Positions 9,663-21,147 of a stretch of DNA of 64,000 bases are shown here, piece by piece; the stretch's first letter is position 1, and each line of letters starts with the position of its first letter. Source of the DNA: G963677325 sp963810555 (GTDB lineage: Bacteria; Bacteroidota; Bacteroidia; Bacteroidales; Prolixibacteraceae). A program made the position numbers and the translations under genes. The notes beneath the pieces were generated by a model, which ran no database searches, was not told where the DNA came from, and worked only from the letters and a program-made list of their open reading frames with translations. The stretch lies in assembly GCA_963810555.1 (NCBI GenBank), contig CAWENX010000009.1, forward strand, positions 124,001 through 188,000. Direction: 5' to 3'.

Positions 9663-11046
9663 ATGACCGGACAAAACAATTCAGAAGTTAAATTAAGCAG
9701 AGTTCTTTCACTTAGCGATTTAATCATTTACGGGATCATCTTAATCCAGCCTGTCGCGGCGCTGCCCCTTTTCGGCCATGCCAACAATATTTCCAAAGGA
9801 CATGCGGTTACAGCTATCCTCATCGCGATGATCGCAATGATCTTTACGGCAATCAGTTACGGGCGCATGGCCAATAAATATCCTGCCGCCGGATCAGCTT
9901 ATACCTATGTTGGAAAAGGTGTGCATCCGTACTTCGGATTTGTAGCCGGATGGTCGATGTTTATGGATTATATGTTTATCCCAATACTTTGCGTTATATA
10001 TACAAGTATTACAGCTAACCACCTGTTGCCGTTTATTCCTTATATGTTCTGGCTGTTCTTTTTCGTTATCGGTTTTACTGCCTTGAATCTAAATGGTATA
10101 AAAGTTGCAGCGAAAGCGAACTGGATCATGATGATCATCATGAGCGTGGTGGTTTTTTATTTTATGGCTGCAGCTATTCGTTATATCATGATGAAGAACG
10201 GTTTTGGAGGGCTCTTCTCAATTAAACCATTTTATGATCCCAAGTCATTCTCTGTAGGTGCAATCGGTTCTGCCACTGCCCTTGCAGCCCTTACCTATAT
10301 TGGATTTGACGGGCTGACAACCTTATCGGAAGAAGTAAAGAATCCCCGTCGCAATGTTCTCCTTGCTGCAGTGATCACCTGTCTGATTACAGGCCTCTGG
10401 AGCGGTGCACAAGTGTATCTTGCTCAGCTTTCCTGGCCCGATTGGGCATCTTTTACAAGAGGAATAACTAATGAAGCGGTTCGCAACAACAATCTGGATA
10501 CGGCCATCATGGCAGTATCGAACCGTGTGGGCGGAGTTGTCCTTGATATGTCACTTACCGTTATCCTTGCTTATCGGAAGTGTTGGATCAGGAGTTACAG
10601 GACAAATCGGAGCTTCAAGACTTCTTTATGCAATGGGGCGTGACAGCGTGATTCCGAAGAAAATCTTCGCTCACCTGGATAAGAAACACCATGGTCCGAG
10701 TTACAATGTGATGATTGTCGGAATCCTTGCACTGGCAGGAGCTTTAATGCTCAATTATGAAGAATGTGCCCGTTTGATCAATTTCGGGGCTTTCATAGCC
10801 TTTATGGGTGTGAATATTGCTTCCATGATTGAATATTATTTTAAATCGGAAGATAAGGGAATCAAAAGTTTTCTGAAGAATTTCCTTCCACCGCTGATTG
10901 GATTTGTGATCTGCCTGATCATCTGGCTTAACCTTCCGCTGAAGACCTTCATTATCGGTGGAAGCTGGCTCATTGCAGGGATAATTTACCTGGGAATTCG
11001 TACAAAAGGCTTTAAGGAAAAGGCAGTTATGATCGATTTTTCATAG
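9663..11046 (+). CDS. APC-family amino acid permease, interrupted by one frameshift
   Basis: Predicted inner-membrane amino acid/polyamine transporter of about 461 residues with roughly 12 membrane helices. The N-terminal consensus LSLSDLIIYGIILIQPVA and the motif YPAAGSAYTYVGKGVHPYFGFVAGW are characteristic, and the second half includes GASRLLYAMGRDSVIPKKIF. The first frame ends at 10643 with unrelated residues. The homology switches frame at about 10564 (SLTVI, then LLIGSVGSGVTGQIGASR), corrected by removing one C. The substrate cannot be told from sequence. Confidence 0.85.
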
Positions 11047-11183
11047 TGTCAGGCTGTAGACTGCAGGCTAAAGGTAAGGAAACAGTAAACAGTGAATAGT
11101 AATCCTGCTTAATGCTTACAGTCTTTAGCCAATTAAGAACTGGCGTTTTGAAGATAATATTTACTGATGTTTCGTCCAATTGG

Positions 11184-11223
11184 TTGGCAAATTTGATAAT
11201 TTATTCGTAAATTTGTAGACTAA
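11184..11223 (+). promoter_or_regulatory. Candidate Bacteroidota promoter for the aminotransferase gene
   Basis: TAAATTTG at 11208-11215 matches the -7 consensus TAnnTTTG, with TTG at 11184-11186 at a plausible -33 distance. The surrounding 17-mer GTAAATTTGTAGACTAA (11207-11223) recurs with one difference at 21652-21668 ahead of a GH3 gene. It leaves a leader of about 100 nt before ATG 11316. Confidence 0.55.
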
Positions 11224-11304
11224 TGGTTTTATAAAACCCCAATCACTTTTATATAATAAAAGGTTCAGTTTATCTGTTTGTTAATAAATAATTTAAAAAT
11301 CAAA

Positions 11305-11310
11305 AGGAGG
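11305..11310 (+). promoter_or_regulatory. Strong Shine-Dalgarno sequence
   Basis: AGGAGG sits 5 nt before ATG 11316. Bacteroidota genes often lack a recognisable Shine-Dalgarno, so this near-perfect site is notable and fixes the start. The only other equally strong one I noticed is at 62153-62158. Confidence 0.7.
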
Positions 11311-11315
11311 TTATT

Positions 11316-12503
11316 ATGGCAGGTCCAGGAGCTTATTGGTATGGAAAAGAAGAAATCGATGCAGTAATGGAAGTTATTAACGCAGGTTATCTCTTCAGGT
11401 ATGGCAGCGAAACCGATCCAAAGTTTCTTCATAAGGTTGCAACACTTGAAAAGGAATTTGCAAAATATTGCGGGACAAAATATGCACTCGCTACTTCATC
11501 CGGTACGGCATCGCTTGTGTCATCAATTATGGCATCAGGTATTCAGCCCGGCGATGAGGTCATTGTACCGGCTTACACATTTGTGGCCAGTTATTCTGCC
11601 CTGATTTTTTCAGGCGCTGTTCCTGTTTTGGCAGAAATAGACGACAGTCTTACACTTGATCCCAATGATATTGAAAAGAGGATTACTCCTAAAACAAAAG
11701 CCATCATGCCGGTTCATATGCTTGGTAATCCAAGTAAAATGGACGAAATCATGGCCATAGCAAAAAAACACAATCTGTTAGTCATCGAAGATGCATGCCA
11801 GGCTGCAGGGGCATCCTATAAAGGGAAAAAAGTCGGAACAATAGGAAATATCGGCGCTTTCTCTCTCAATATATTCAAGACCATCAACACCGGAGACGGC
11901 GGCCTTGTTGTAACCAATGATGAGGATTTATACACCAAAGCATTTGGCGTTCATGATCAGGGACACAGGCCAAGCAGGCTTGGCGTTGAAGTCGGCGCAC
12001 GCAGCATCCTTGGATTGAACTTCAGAGTCAATGAGCTTACAGCCGCAGTTGGTCTGGCACAGTTAGGAAAACTGGACAAGATTGTTACAACTCTTCGTGA
12101 AAAGAGAGCTAAACTTAAAGGACTGATTTCGGGAGCTAAAGGATTCAAATACCGCACTCTTAACGATCCTGACGGTGACTGCGCTACACTTTGCACAGTC
12201 ATTTTCGATACAAAGGAAGAAGCCGCACGGGTTTCAAAAGCTCTTGGTTCAAAAACTGTTGATCAAAGCGGATGGCATGTTTACGCCAATATGGAGCATG
12301 TGTTAAACCACCTGAAGAAAGTGGGCCAGCCTCATACGAAGGGTTCTTACCCGAAGACTGACGATATTCTCAGCAGAGCCATGAACATCAGTGTCGGTGT
12401 TGTGGATGGAGGCCTTGGAGCCGGCTGGGGCATCAATATCAATTCAACGGATGCTGAAATTGAAGCTGCCGCAAAACAATTCAACCAGGTTTGCAAGGGT
12501 TAG
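11316..12503 (+). CDS. DegT/DnrJ/EryC1/StrS family PLP aminotransferase
   Basis: 395-residue fold-type I PLP enzyme; members transaminate nucleotide-linked or free keto sugars. Visible landmarks are SSGTASLVSSI (phosphate-binding turn), VIVPAYTFVASYSAL, LVIEDACQAAGA, and the presumed Schiff-base Lys188 in AFSLNIFKTINTGDGG. Full length and intact. Together with the following oxidoreductase, 145 bp downstream, it suggests a two-step oxidation-transamination of a sugar or cyclitol; the substrate is unknown. Confidence 0.88.
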   Translation: MAGPGAYWYGKEEIDAVMEVINAGYLFRYGSETDPKFLHKVATLEKEFAKYCGTKYALATSSGTASLVSSIMASGIQPGDEVIVPAYTFVASYSALIFSGAVPVLAEIDDSLTLDPNDIEKRITPKTKAIMPVHMLGNPSKMDEIMAIAKKHNLLVIEDACQAAGASYKGKKVGTIGNIGAFSLNIFKTINTGDGGLVVTNDEDLYTKAFGVHDQGHRPSRLGVEVGARSILGLNFRVNELTAAVGLAQLGKLDKIVTTLREKRAKLKGLISGAKGFKYRTLNDPDGDCATLCTVIFDTKEEAARVSKALGSKTVDQSGWHVYANMEHVLNHLKKVGQPHTKGSYPKTDDILSRAMNISVGVVDGGLGAGWGININSTDAEIEAAAKQFNQVCKG

Positions 12504-12560
12504 TCAATTTGCTGATTAGCTAATGTGCTGATGTGCTGATTAGTTGACATGCATAAATTG
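12504..12560. repeat. Short degenerate repeat, GTGCTGAT type
   Basis: Repeats of ATGTGCTGAT and GCTGATTAGCTAATGTGCTGA lie immediately after the aminotransferase stop. On the other strand this is the CAGCACAT family also found at about 24290-24345, 27070-27100, 51500-51595 and 59288-59345. Confidence 0.7.
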
Positions 12561-12648
12561 TATGGCGGCATTTCAGCACATCGGTGTCTTAAACGCTGAC
12601 TGGTACTAAAATCAAATGAAAAATCTGTTTATTTAAATCCTATTTAAT

Positions 12649-13788
12649 ATGGAAAAGAAAGAGATTCGTGTAGCCCTTATCGGGCACAAATTTATGGGTG
12701 TTGCTCACTCAAATGCATTCCGCAATGCGGGTATGTGGACTGATCTTCCTGCAAAAATAACCATGAAATGCCTCTGTGCAGAAGACTCGGTTGAAAACTT
12801 ACAGGAATTCGCAAATAAATTCGGTTGGGAAAGTATTGAACTGGACTGGCGTAAGGCTGTTGCCCGCGAAGATATTGACCTTGTAAGCATTGCAGCTCCG
12901 AATGTGCTGCATAAACAGATTGCCGTTGAAGCTGCCAAACACGGCAAACACATTTTGTGTGAAAAGCCTCTTGCAAACAATCTGGCAGAAGCCCGGGAAA
13001 TGCTGGATGCAGTTGAAAAAGCGGGTGTAAAAAATTGCTGCGGATACTCCTACCGTTTTACCCCTTCACTGGCTCTGGCACGTCAACTGGTACAGGAAGG
13101 ACGTATCGGAAGAATTTACAATGTTTTCGTAAGATATGCCCAGGATTGGATTGCTGATCCGAATTTTGGTATGGTCTGGCGTTTCGATAAAAAGATAGCG
13201 GGATCAGGTCCGCTTGGAGATCTGAGCGCACATTCCATCGATGCCACCCGGTTTGTCACAGGTCTTAAATTCAAGGAAGTAACAGGTAATCTTCAAACTC
13301 TTATAAAGGAAAGACCATTAGACAGCAAAAATCCCAACGGTCCCAAAGGTCAGGTTACTGTAGACGATGTAGCGCAATTTCTTGTCAACTTTGAGGGAGG
13401 TGCTACCGGAACTTATGAATCGACCCGTCTTGCAACAGGCCGTAAAAACTGGAATACTATTGAAGTAAACGGCGAAAAGGGAAGTATTTTGTGGAACTTC
13501 GAAGATCAGAATTATTTGTTATTCTATGACAATACCTTACCGCCGAAAGACGCCGGCTTCAGGAAGATTAATGTCACACATGATGTTCATCCATATAACG
13601 GAGGCTGGTGGCCCCAGGGACACGGTATAGGCTATGCCGATTCATTTGTCATCGAAGTTGCAGAATTTATCCGTTCAATTGTTGAGGATAAACCATTCAG
13701 CCCAAGTTTTGAAGATGGTGTAAAATGCCAGGAAATACTGGATGCTGTTGAGCAGTCGGCTGAAAAACGGACCTGGGTGCAACTTTGA
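12649..13788 (+). CDS. Gfo/Idh/MocA family oxidoreductase (cytoplasmic)
   Basis: 379-residue NAD(P)-dependent sugar or cyclitol dehydrogenase. The N-terminal Rossmann segment is VALIGHKFMGVAHSNAF (a relaxed GxGxxG), followed by the HILCEKPLANN motif with the catalytic Lys and DLSAHSIDATRF with the conserved His/Asp pair. There is no signal peptide, unlike the three Tat-type relatives on the other strand at 31-39 kb. It is likely transcribed with the preceding aminotransferase. Confidence 0.88.
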   Translation: MEKKEIRVALIGHKFMGVAHSNAFRNAGMWTDLPAKITMKCLCAEDSVENLQEFANKFGWESIELDWRKAVAREDIDLVSIAAPNVLHKQIAVEAAKHGKHILCEKPLANNLAEAREMLDAVEKAGVKNCCGYSYRFTPSLALARQLVQEGRIGRIYNVFVRYAQDWIADPNFGMVWRFDKKIAGSGPLGDLSAHSIDATRFVTGLKFKEVTGNLQTLIKERPLDSKNPNGPKGQVTVDDVAQFLVNFEGGATGTYESTRLATGRKNWNTIEVNGEKGSILWNFEDQNYLLFYDNTLPPKDAGFRKINVTHDVHPYNGGWWPQGHGIGYADSFVIEVAEFIRSIVEDKPFSPSFEDGVKCQEILDAVEQSAEKRTWVQL

Positions 13789-13822
13789 TAGGCTAAAGGC
13801 TTTAGGCTATAGGCTTTAGGGG
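13789..13822. repeat. Degenerate repeat, AGGCTTTAGGCTATAGG type
   Basis: A run of AGGCTAAAGGCTTTAGGCTATAGGCTTTAGG directly after a stop codon. Related words (GGCTTTAGGCATAAGACTGTAGACTTTAGG and the reverse ACAGCCTACAGCCTAAC) fill the gap at 18655-18725. Confidence 0.65.
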
Positions 13823-13997
13823 TGTTTATTCTCACAAGTGGCGGACTTTGTCGAAGCTTAGGGATTCACTTCCCTGTAGTCTAAAATCTGAAATATCTTA
13901 TAGATGATTCCTGATTTTTTTATTCTTTAACTTTATAATTCTTTCATTTTTTTAATATTTAAATATCTTTACGGCTGATCAAACCAAAATACACTGT

Positions 13998-15467
13998 ATG
14001 AGGAACAATACAATCCTACGTCTGTTTCAAAAATGCCTTTTTGCCATTATTGGCTTCAGTACACTTTTCTTAATTATTCAGTGCCAACAGCCAAAAAAGG
14101 AAAGCATTTCTGTCTGGTCATCATCCCTTGACGGAGACAGATTAAGCAAAAAAGCTGATATTAGCTTCAGTGAGAAAACCTCACAAGCGACTTCTGAGAT
14201 TTCTGTTGATGAAGGGACCCGATTTCAAAAAATCGATGGTTTTGGAGCTACTTTTAACGAAGCTGGAATGATATGCCTTAATTCTCTTCCTGATTCAGCT
14301 AAGCAGGGAGTTTTAAAACAGCTTTTCGATCCTGAGACGGGTGCAGGTTTTACATTGATGAAATCCCCGATTGCTGCCTGCGATTTTGCTTCAGCAGGCC
14401 CATGGTATACTTATGATGATACTCCGGGCGATACAGCAATGAAACATTTCAGCATTCAAAGAGATTTAGGGCCAAACGGACTGATCACTTTTATTAAGGC
14501 AGCCGAAAAATACGGAAAATTTGAAATTGAATCTCCAATGGATTTTGCTCCTGACTGGATGTATTTTGCAATAAAACCAGGTCAGAAAAATATCAAACCT
14601 GAATATTATCCTGCTTTGTCTAAATATTATATGAAATATCTGAAAGCCTATGCTGACAACGGAGTTACTATTGATTACCTGGACCTCTTCAATGAAGGGG
14701 AAAACAAATGGTATTCTAATGTCACCTATAAAGTAATGGGGGAAATAATTAAAAAATACCTGGGTCCTCAATTGCAGGCAAGCGGATTGAAAACTAAGAT
14801 ACAATGCGGCGAAACAGCTTTCAGGCCCGAGGCTCTTGAAAAATTCCCGGCCATGCTGGATGATCCCGATGCAAGAAAATATGTGAGTTCCATGGCTGTC
14901 CATGGTTACGATACCATCAAACATTATGAAGCTTTGACAGAACTTCACAACCGTTATCCTGATCTTCCCATCTGGATGACAGAAGTATGTTGGGTTAAAG
15001 TGCCCATTAAGGAGTTTTCTGACGGAGAATACTGGGGCAATATGATCATGAACGATATGAAGAACTGGGTTTCAGGATGGATTTACTGGAACATGATTCT
15101 TGACAACGGCGGCGGCCCATGGCTGGTTTCTGTGGAACACGGGGATCCTGACAATAACCGACAACATCCGGTTGTCATTATTAACCGTGATACGAAAGAA
15201 GTTACTTATACAGGTTTATATTATTACCTGGCTCATTTCAGCAAATTTATCAGACCCGGAGCGTATCATATCAGTACTACAGGTGGGAATGATCAATTGA
15301 ACTTTGCGGCATTTAAGAATCCTGATGGCAGTATTGTTCTTAATATTATCAATAACGGCGATGAGACAAGCTGCAATATTCGTTGGAAGGATAAATCAGC
15401 AGTCCAGAAACTTAAAGCACATTCAATTACAACTTTCAAGTGGACCGAAACAGCTCAAAATCAATAA
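13998..15467 (+). CDS. GH30-family glycoside hydrolase (glucosylceramidase-like)
   Basis: 489 residues, exported. The N-terminus has a hydrophobic segment ending LFLIIQCQQPKK, which may be a lipoprotein signal although Gln at -1 is unusual. The catalytic barrel starts with FQKIDGFGATFNEAG; the predicted acid/base is Glu233 in DLFNEGE and the nucleophile Glu329 in WMTEVCW. A small beta domain forms the C-terminus. GH30 members hydrolyse beta-glucosides, beta-glucosylceramide, beta-xylans or beta-1,6-glucans; the exact substrate is not readable. It is 51 bp upstream of a GH3 gene and probably co-transcribed with it. Confidence 0.88.
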   Translation: MRNNTILRLFQKCLFAIIGFSTLFLIIQCQQPKKESISVWSSSLDGDRLSKKADISFSEKTSQATSEISVDEGTRFQKIDGFGATFNEAGMICLNSLPDSAKQGVLKQLFDPETGAGFTLMKSPIAACDFASAGPWYTYDDTPGDTAMKHFSIQRDLGPNGLITFIKAAEKYGKFEIESPMDFAPDWMYFAIKPGQKNIKPEYYPALSKYYMKYLKAYADNGVTIDYLDLFNEGENKWYSNVTYKVMGEIIKKYLGPQLQASGLKTKIQCGETAFRPEALEKFPAMLDDPDARKYVSSMAVHGYDTIKHYEALTELHNRYPDLPIWMTEVCWVKVPIKEFSDGEYWGNMIMNDMKNWVSGWIYWNMILDNGGGPWLVSVEHGDPDNNRQHPVVIINRDTKEVTYTGLYYYLAHFSKFIRPGAYHISTTGGNDQLNFAAFKNPDGSIVLNIINNGDETSCNIRWKDKSAVQKLKAHSITTFKWTETAQNQ

Positions 15468-15518
15468 TAGTATTTAGCCTTTAGACTTATTATTCGTAAT
15501 TCATAATTCATAAATTAA

Positions 15519-18500
15519 ATGAAAACCAATCGACAGATTACAACAGTTTTACTAATCCTGACTTTAACTCTTGCCTTTAATACAAGTTTTGCCCAGGCAT
15601 ATGATGCAAATACTACTGCAGCAAAATCCACATTTCAATGGCCTCAGGGGAAGAAAATGGCTTTAAGCCTGACCTTTGATGATGCCCGGTTATCTCAACC
15701 TGATAAGGGGATACCCCTTCTCGATAAATATGATGTAAAAGGAACTTTCTATGTTTCACCTGGTTCGATGAAACAAAGGCTTGAAGCATGGAAAAAGGCT
15801 GTCAAAAACGGTCATGATATTGGCAACCATTCCATTGCACATCCATGCACGGGTAATTTTGACTGGTCAAGAGGCAAAGCATTGGAAGATTATACTCTTC
15901 AATCCATGTACAGCGAACTTGATTCGGCAAATAAAATAATCAAGCAGGAACTTGGTGTAGAGCCTACTTCTTTTGCTTTCCCCTGTGGACAAACTTTTGT
16001 AGGAAGAGGCGAAAATATTAAAAGTTACATTCCTGTTGTCGCTTCACTGTTTGAATCCGGACGTTTATGGTTGAGTGAAGGTCCCAATGATCCTATGTTT
16101 TGTGACCTTTCACAGCTTACGGGAATGGAACTTGATGGTAAATCTTTCGAACAGGTTAAAAAATTGATTGAAACAGCAAAGAGTACCGGAAAATGGCTGA
16201 TTCTTGCAGGACATGAAATGAATGACGGAGGAAATCAGACTTCTTTATTAACCACAATTGAAGCCATCTGTAAATATGCCAAGGATCCGGCAAATGAAAT
16301 ATGGATCGACAATGTTCATAATATAGCTTCCTACATTAAAAAACAGAGAGGAGAAGAGCCGTTTACAGGAAAATTACCTGACTACAAAAAATCTTTTCTG
16401 CCCATTCAACAAAGGGTTCAGGACCTGCTTGGCAGGATGACGCTGAAAGAAAAGGTCGGGCAAATGAATATACCCTGTTGCTATGACATGCAACTGAGCC
16501 TGGGATTGGGTTCTCATGATGTCTATTTATGGGATGATCCCAGCAAAGCCAACAGGGATAAACAACTTGCAGGCTGCTTTAAATGGGCGGAAGGGACACA
16601 TAACAATGTATTCGGGCCTGGAGGAGGATTCTTTACTCTGTCGGACCGATTAATTTACGAAGGTCCCAAACGCCAGGCTGAAGTGATGAATGAGCTTCAG
16701 AAGGTTGCTGTTGAAAAGACAAGGTTAGGTATCCCGCTTTTAGAGGTCGAAGAGGGCACTCATGGTCTTATGTGTCCCGGAGGAACGGTATTCCCTGAAG
16801 GATTGGGAATCGGCGCAACATGGAACAAAGATCTCGTAAAAAGAATTTACACAGTTGCAGCAAGGGAAGGAAGATCCATAGGCATTCACGGATTATGCAC
16901 ACTTGTGGTTGAACCCAACAGGGATCCAAGAATGGGCCGTAATGAAGAAGGCTACAGCGAAGACCCCTATATGTGTTCTGTGATCTCCAAAACAATTGTA
17001 GAAGCTTTACAGGGAAATGACATATCTGCTCCCGATAAGCTCATGGCAGTCCTTTGCCATTATCCGGGACAGAGTCAGCCTGTAAGCGGATTTGAACGCG
17101 GAGCTATGGAAATCTCGGAAAGGAAATTAAGAGAAGTATTTTTACCCTCTTTTAAAGCAGGTATTAAGAATAACTATGGCGCTTTTGGGGTAATGGCTAC
17201 ATATCCTGCAATCAACGGAGTAGCTGTTCACAGCTCGGAAAAAATTCTAACCGAGATTCTTCGGGATGAACTGGGATTTAAAGGAATCGTGCTAAGTGAA
17301 GGGGGCGGTCTTGGAACAATTGTTACAGAACGTCATGCAGCAAATCAGAAAGATGCAGGTATCCTTGCCATAAAAGCGGGTGTTGATGTAGGAATTTCAA
17401 TAGAAGATGCTTATATGGGCGGATTGATTGAAAATGTCAATGAAGGAAAGATACCCATGGAATTGGTTGACCGTGCAGTAGGAAGAATCCTGGGCCTTAA
17501 ATTCAGGCTTGGCCTTTTTGAAAATCCTTATGTAAATGTTGACCATGCAGTAAAAACTGTCCATACAGACGCAAACAGGGATCTTGCACTGGAAGCTTCA
17601 AGAGAGGGCATTGTATTGCTAAAGAATGAGAAAAATCTTTTGCCCCTTAATAAAGAATATAAAATCAATCGCTGTAATAGGACCAGATGCCGATGCCCCG
17701 ATGAATCAGATCGGTGACTATTTTCCTCATCATATTCCACAGGAAATTGTAACTGTGCTGAAAGGAATCAGGAATAAAGTTCCTGCAGCAAAAATCGACT
17801 ATGTCAAGGGTTGTGATATAATGGGTACAAAAACCAATGAAATTGAAAAGGCAAAAGCTGCTGCAAAAAGTGCAGATATTGCTATTGTTGTTAGTAGGTG
17901 AAAATGGTGGATCAACAAACGGGGAAGGTCATGATATGGCCAACCTTGATCTTACCGGTATGCAGGAAGATCTTATTAAAGCTGTTTACTCGACAGGTAA
18001 ACCTACCATCGTTGTACTGATCAATGGCCGTCCGTTAACACTTCGCTGGGTTTCTGAAAATATTCCTGCAATTGTGGAAGGATGGATGCCCGGAGAACAG
18101 GGCGGAAATGCCATTGCAGATGTTCTTTTCGGCGATTACAATCCCTGTGGAAAACTCCCGATCACTTTCCCGCGCCATTCAGGTCAGTATCCTTTCTATT
18201 ATAACCACTCCATCACAAAGGAAGGTGCAAATTATATCGATATGCCGGGAACTCCCATTTGGGAATTTGGCTATGGATTAAGCTATACAAAGTTCGAATA
18301 CAGCAATCTTCAAATGCCGAAAGAGATTGGAAAAGAAGCTGACGTAAATATCAGTGTAGATGTTAAAAATACCGGTGACCGTAAAGGAGCCGAAGTTGTT
18401 CAATTGTACATCAATGATCTGATCAGCAGCACATCAAACCGGTTAAGGAATTGAAAGGTTACGAGAAAGTCGTTCTTGAACCCGGAGAAACCAAAACAGT

Positions 18501-18642
18501 GAAATTCAGGCTTACTCCTGAAGATTTTTCTCTTTTTAACAGGGATATGAGATTTGTGGTCGAGCCCGGCACATTTGAAATCATGGTCGGAAGTTCTTCA
18601 AAGGATATAAGGCTGAAAGGCGATCTTGAAGTAAAAGACTAA
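15519..18642 (+). CDS. Polysaccharide deacetylase (NodB) - GH3 fusion protein, interrupted by three frameshifts
   Basis: A signal peptide (to about residue 26) is followed by a NodB/CE4-type domain with LTFDDAR (Asp54, Asp55) and GNHSIAH (His104, His108). A GH3 protein follows in the same frame from about residue 290 (QQRVQDLLGRMTLKEKVGQ). The GH3 nucleophile position is Glu594 (GIVLSEGGG) rather than Asp, and the usual KHF motif is LCHYPG. Homology crosses frame near 17655 (one extra base), near 17892 (one extra) and near 18437 (one missing); corrected length is about 1,040 residues. The C-terminus is a fibronectin-III-like domain. This is the only GH3 here with the deacetylase domain. Confidence 0.85.
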
Positions 18643-18764
18643 TAAAATCGGGCTTTAGGCATAAGACTGTAGACTTTAGGAAGAATGTCATGAATTTTTT
18701 CCTACAGCCTACAGCCTAACAGGCTATTAATAACCTAATCATAAACATTTTAATTTATTAAACT

Positions 18765-21124
18765 ATGATCTTAAACAGAAATTTTAAAATTACATCGGCT
18801 GCAGTGATTTTGTCACTAATTATGAGTATAAACTCTTTTGGGCAAATTCCTGTTTACAAGGACGCCACACAGCCGATCGAAAAAAGAGTTGACGACCTTC
18901 TTTCACGAATGACTCTCAAAGAGAAGGTGGGACAGATGAATATTCCCTGCTGCTATATCACGCAGATCGGATGGGGGCTCCACAGTAAAACACGTCCTCT
19001 TTGGGATATGGATGCAAATGATAAAAGCATCAGGGACAAGATGATTGAAGGGTGCAGAAAATGGGCGGAAGGCACCCATAATGATGTATTCGGACCCGGC
19101 GGAGGTTTTTTCACTTTTTCAGACAGACTCGTTTATGAAGGTCCTAAAAGACAAGCCGAATTAATGAACGAACTTCAGAAAATTGCCATCGAAAAAACAC
19201 GTTTAGGGATACCTCTGTTGCAGGTAGAAGAAGGGACGCATGGCTTGATGTGTCCCGGGGGAACAGTATTCCCGGAAGGTCTCGCAATAGGTGCTACATG
19301 GAATAAAAGTCTTGTAAAAGATATTTATACTACTGCAGCAAGAGAAGGAAGATCAATAGGTGTTCATGGATTATGTACACTTGTAATCGAACCTAACCGT
19401 GATCCACGCATGGGCCGCAATGAGGAAGGATACAGTGAAGACCCTTACATGTGTTCCAAGAATCGCGGAAAACAATCGTGTGAGCAATCCAGGGATACGA
19501 TATTTCAGCTCCCGATAAAACTGATGGCGGTTCTTTGTCATTATCCGGGCCAGAGCCAGCCAGTTAGCGGATTCGAACGGGGTGCTATGGAAATTTCTGA
19601 AAGAAAATTCAGGGAAGTATTTTTGCCCTCTTTCAAAGCCGGTATAAAAAATAACTACGGAGCATTTGGCGTAATGGCTACCTATCCTGCAATTGACGGA
19701 GAAGCCGTTCACAGTTCGGAAAAAATTCTCACAAAAATTCTTCGTGAAGAATTAGGTTTTAAAGGTATCGTCCTGAGTGAAGGCGGCGGCCTTAGTACAG
19801 TTATTACAGAACGTCATGCAGCAAATCAAAAGGATGCAGGAATTCTTAACCTGAAGGCTGGTGTCGATGTTGGCATTTCGGTTGAAGATGCTTACATGGG
19901 TGCACTTGATTGAAAATGTAAATGAAGGAAGAATTCCCATATCATTGGTTGACAGGGCTGTGGCAAGAATTTTAAGATTAAAATTCCTGCTGGGATTATT
20001 CGAACATCCTTATGTTGATGTTGATCATGCCGTAAAAACAGTTCATACTGATGCAGCCAGGGATCTGGCGCTTGAAACTTCGAGACAGAGCATTGTACTG
20101 CTGAAGAATGACAAAAACCTTTTACCCCTTAAAAAAGATATCAGATCTATTGCTGTTATAGGTCCTGCTGCCGAAAACGGTGAACATCAGCTGGGAGATT
20201 ACTTTCCCCATTTCGTTCCCCAGGAAGTCGTAACCGTACTTAAAGGCATTAAAAATAAAGTCCCCAAAGCCAAAATCACTTACGTGAGAGGTTGTAATGT
20301 AATGGGTACCAAGCTTAATGAAATTGAAAAAGCCAAAGCTGCCGCCAAAAATGTCAGATGTAGCGGTTGTTGTGGTGGGTGAAGAAGGTTATGTTACCAA
20401 TGGTGAAGGCAGGGATATGGCTAATCTTGAACTGACCGGTATGCAGCAGGATCTCGTAAAAGCTGTCCAATCAACAGGAAAACCGGTTGTTGTTGTCTTG
20501 ATCAATGGTCGTGCACTTGCCATTCCATGGCTGGCAGAAAATATTCCTGCTATTGTTGAGGGATGGATGTGCGGTGAGCAAGGCGGTAATGCAATTGCAG
20601 ATGTTCTCTTCGGGGATTACAATCCCGGCGGCAAACTCCCTGTTACCTTCCCGCGCCATTCAGGGCAATTCCCATTTTATTATAATTTCTCCCCAACAAA
20701 AGCACATGCCAAATATGTTGATATGCCCGGAACTCCGGTTTACGAGTTCGGCTACGGATTGAGCTATACCAAATTTGAATACAGCAACCTTAAGCTCAGT
20801 TCAAAGGAGATCCACAACGGCGGTGATGTTGATGTCAGCGTTGATGTTAAAAACGTAGGTGATCGCAAAGGAGATGAAGTTGTTCAGCTTTATATCAATG
20901 ATGAGATTTCCACCACCTCCAAACCTGTCAAGGAGTTGAAAGGGTATGAAAGAATCACCCTTGATCCGGGACAGACAAAAACGGTGACTATGAAACTTAC
21001 TCCCGATGACCTCTCCCTTTTCGACAGAGATATGAATTACATCGTCGAGCCAGGAAAATTCTCGGTGATGGTTGGCAGTTCATCAAAAGACATCAGGCTA
21101 AAAGATGAGTTTGAAGTAGAATAA
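18765..21124 (+). CDS. GH3-family glycoside hydrolase, interrupted by several frameshifts
   Basis: Signal peptide, GH3 barrel, alpha/beta sandwich and C-terminal FnIII-like domain, about 785 residues after correction. Sequence is very close to the preceding GH3. Between about 19461 and 19520 three single extra bases restore the frame among themselves; the intervening words then read as the paralogues do (IAETIV ... AIQGYDISAPDK), apart from a TGA at 19481-19483. Further extra bases lie near 19904 and 20354. The nucleophile position is Glu (GIVLSEGGGLST), with LCHYPG in place of KHF. Either a decayed paralogue or a badly resolved region among near-identical genes. Confidence 0.85.
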
Positions 21125-21147
21125 AATAAATAAAAATATATTCCGGT

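Noticed and set aside
14466..14948. 160-codon open frame on the - strand inside the GH30 gene
   Set aside because: It is a shadow of the GH30 catalytic region; no protein family features.
1730..20360. Programmed +1 frameshifting
   Set aside because: The break sites share no slippery word, stop context or downstream structure I can see, and they occur in unrelated genes; sequencing error or decay is simpler.
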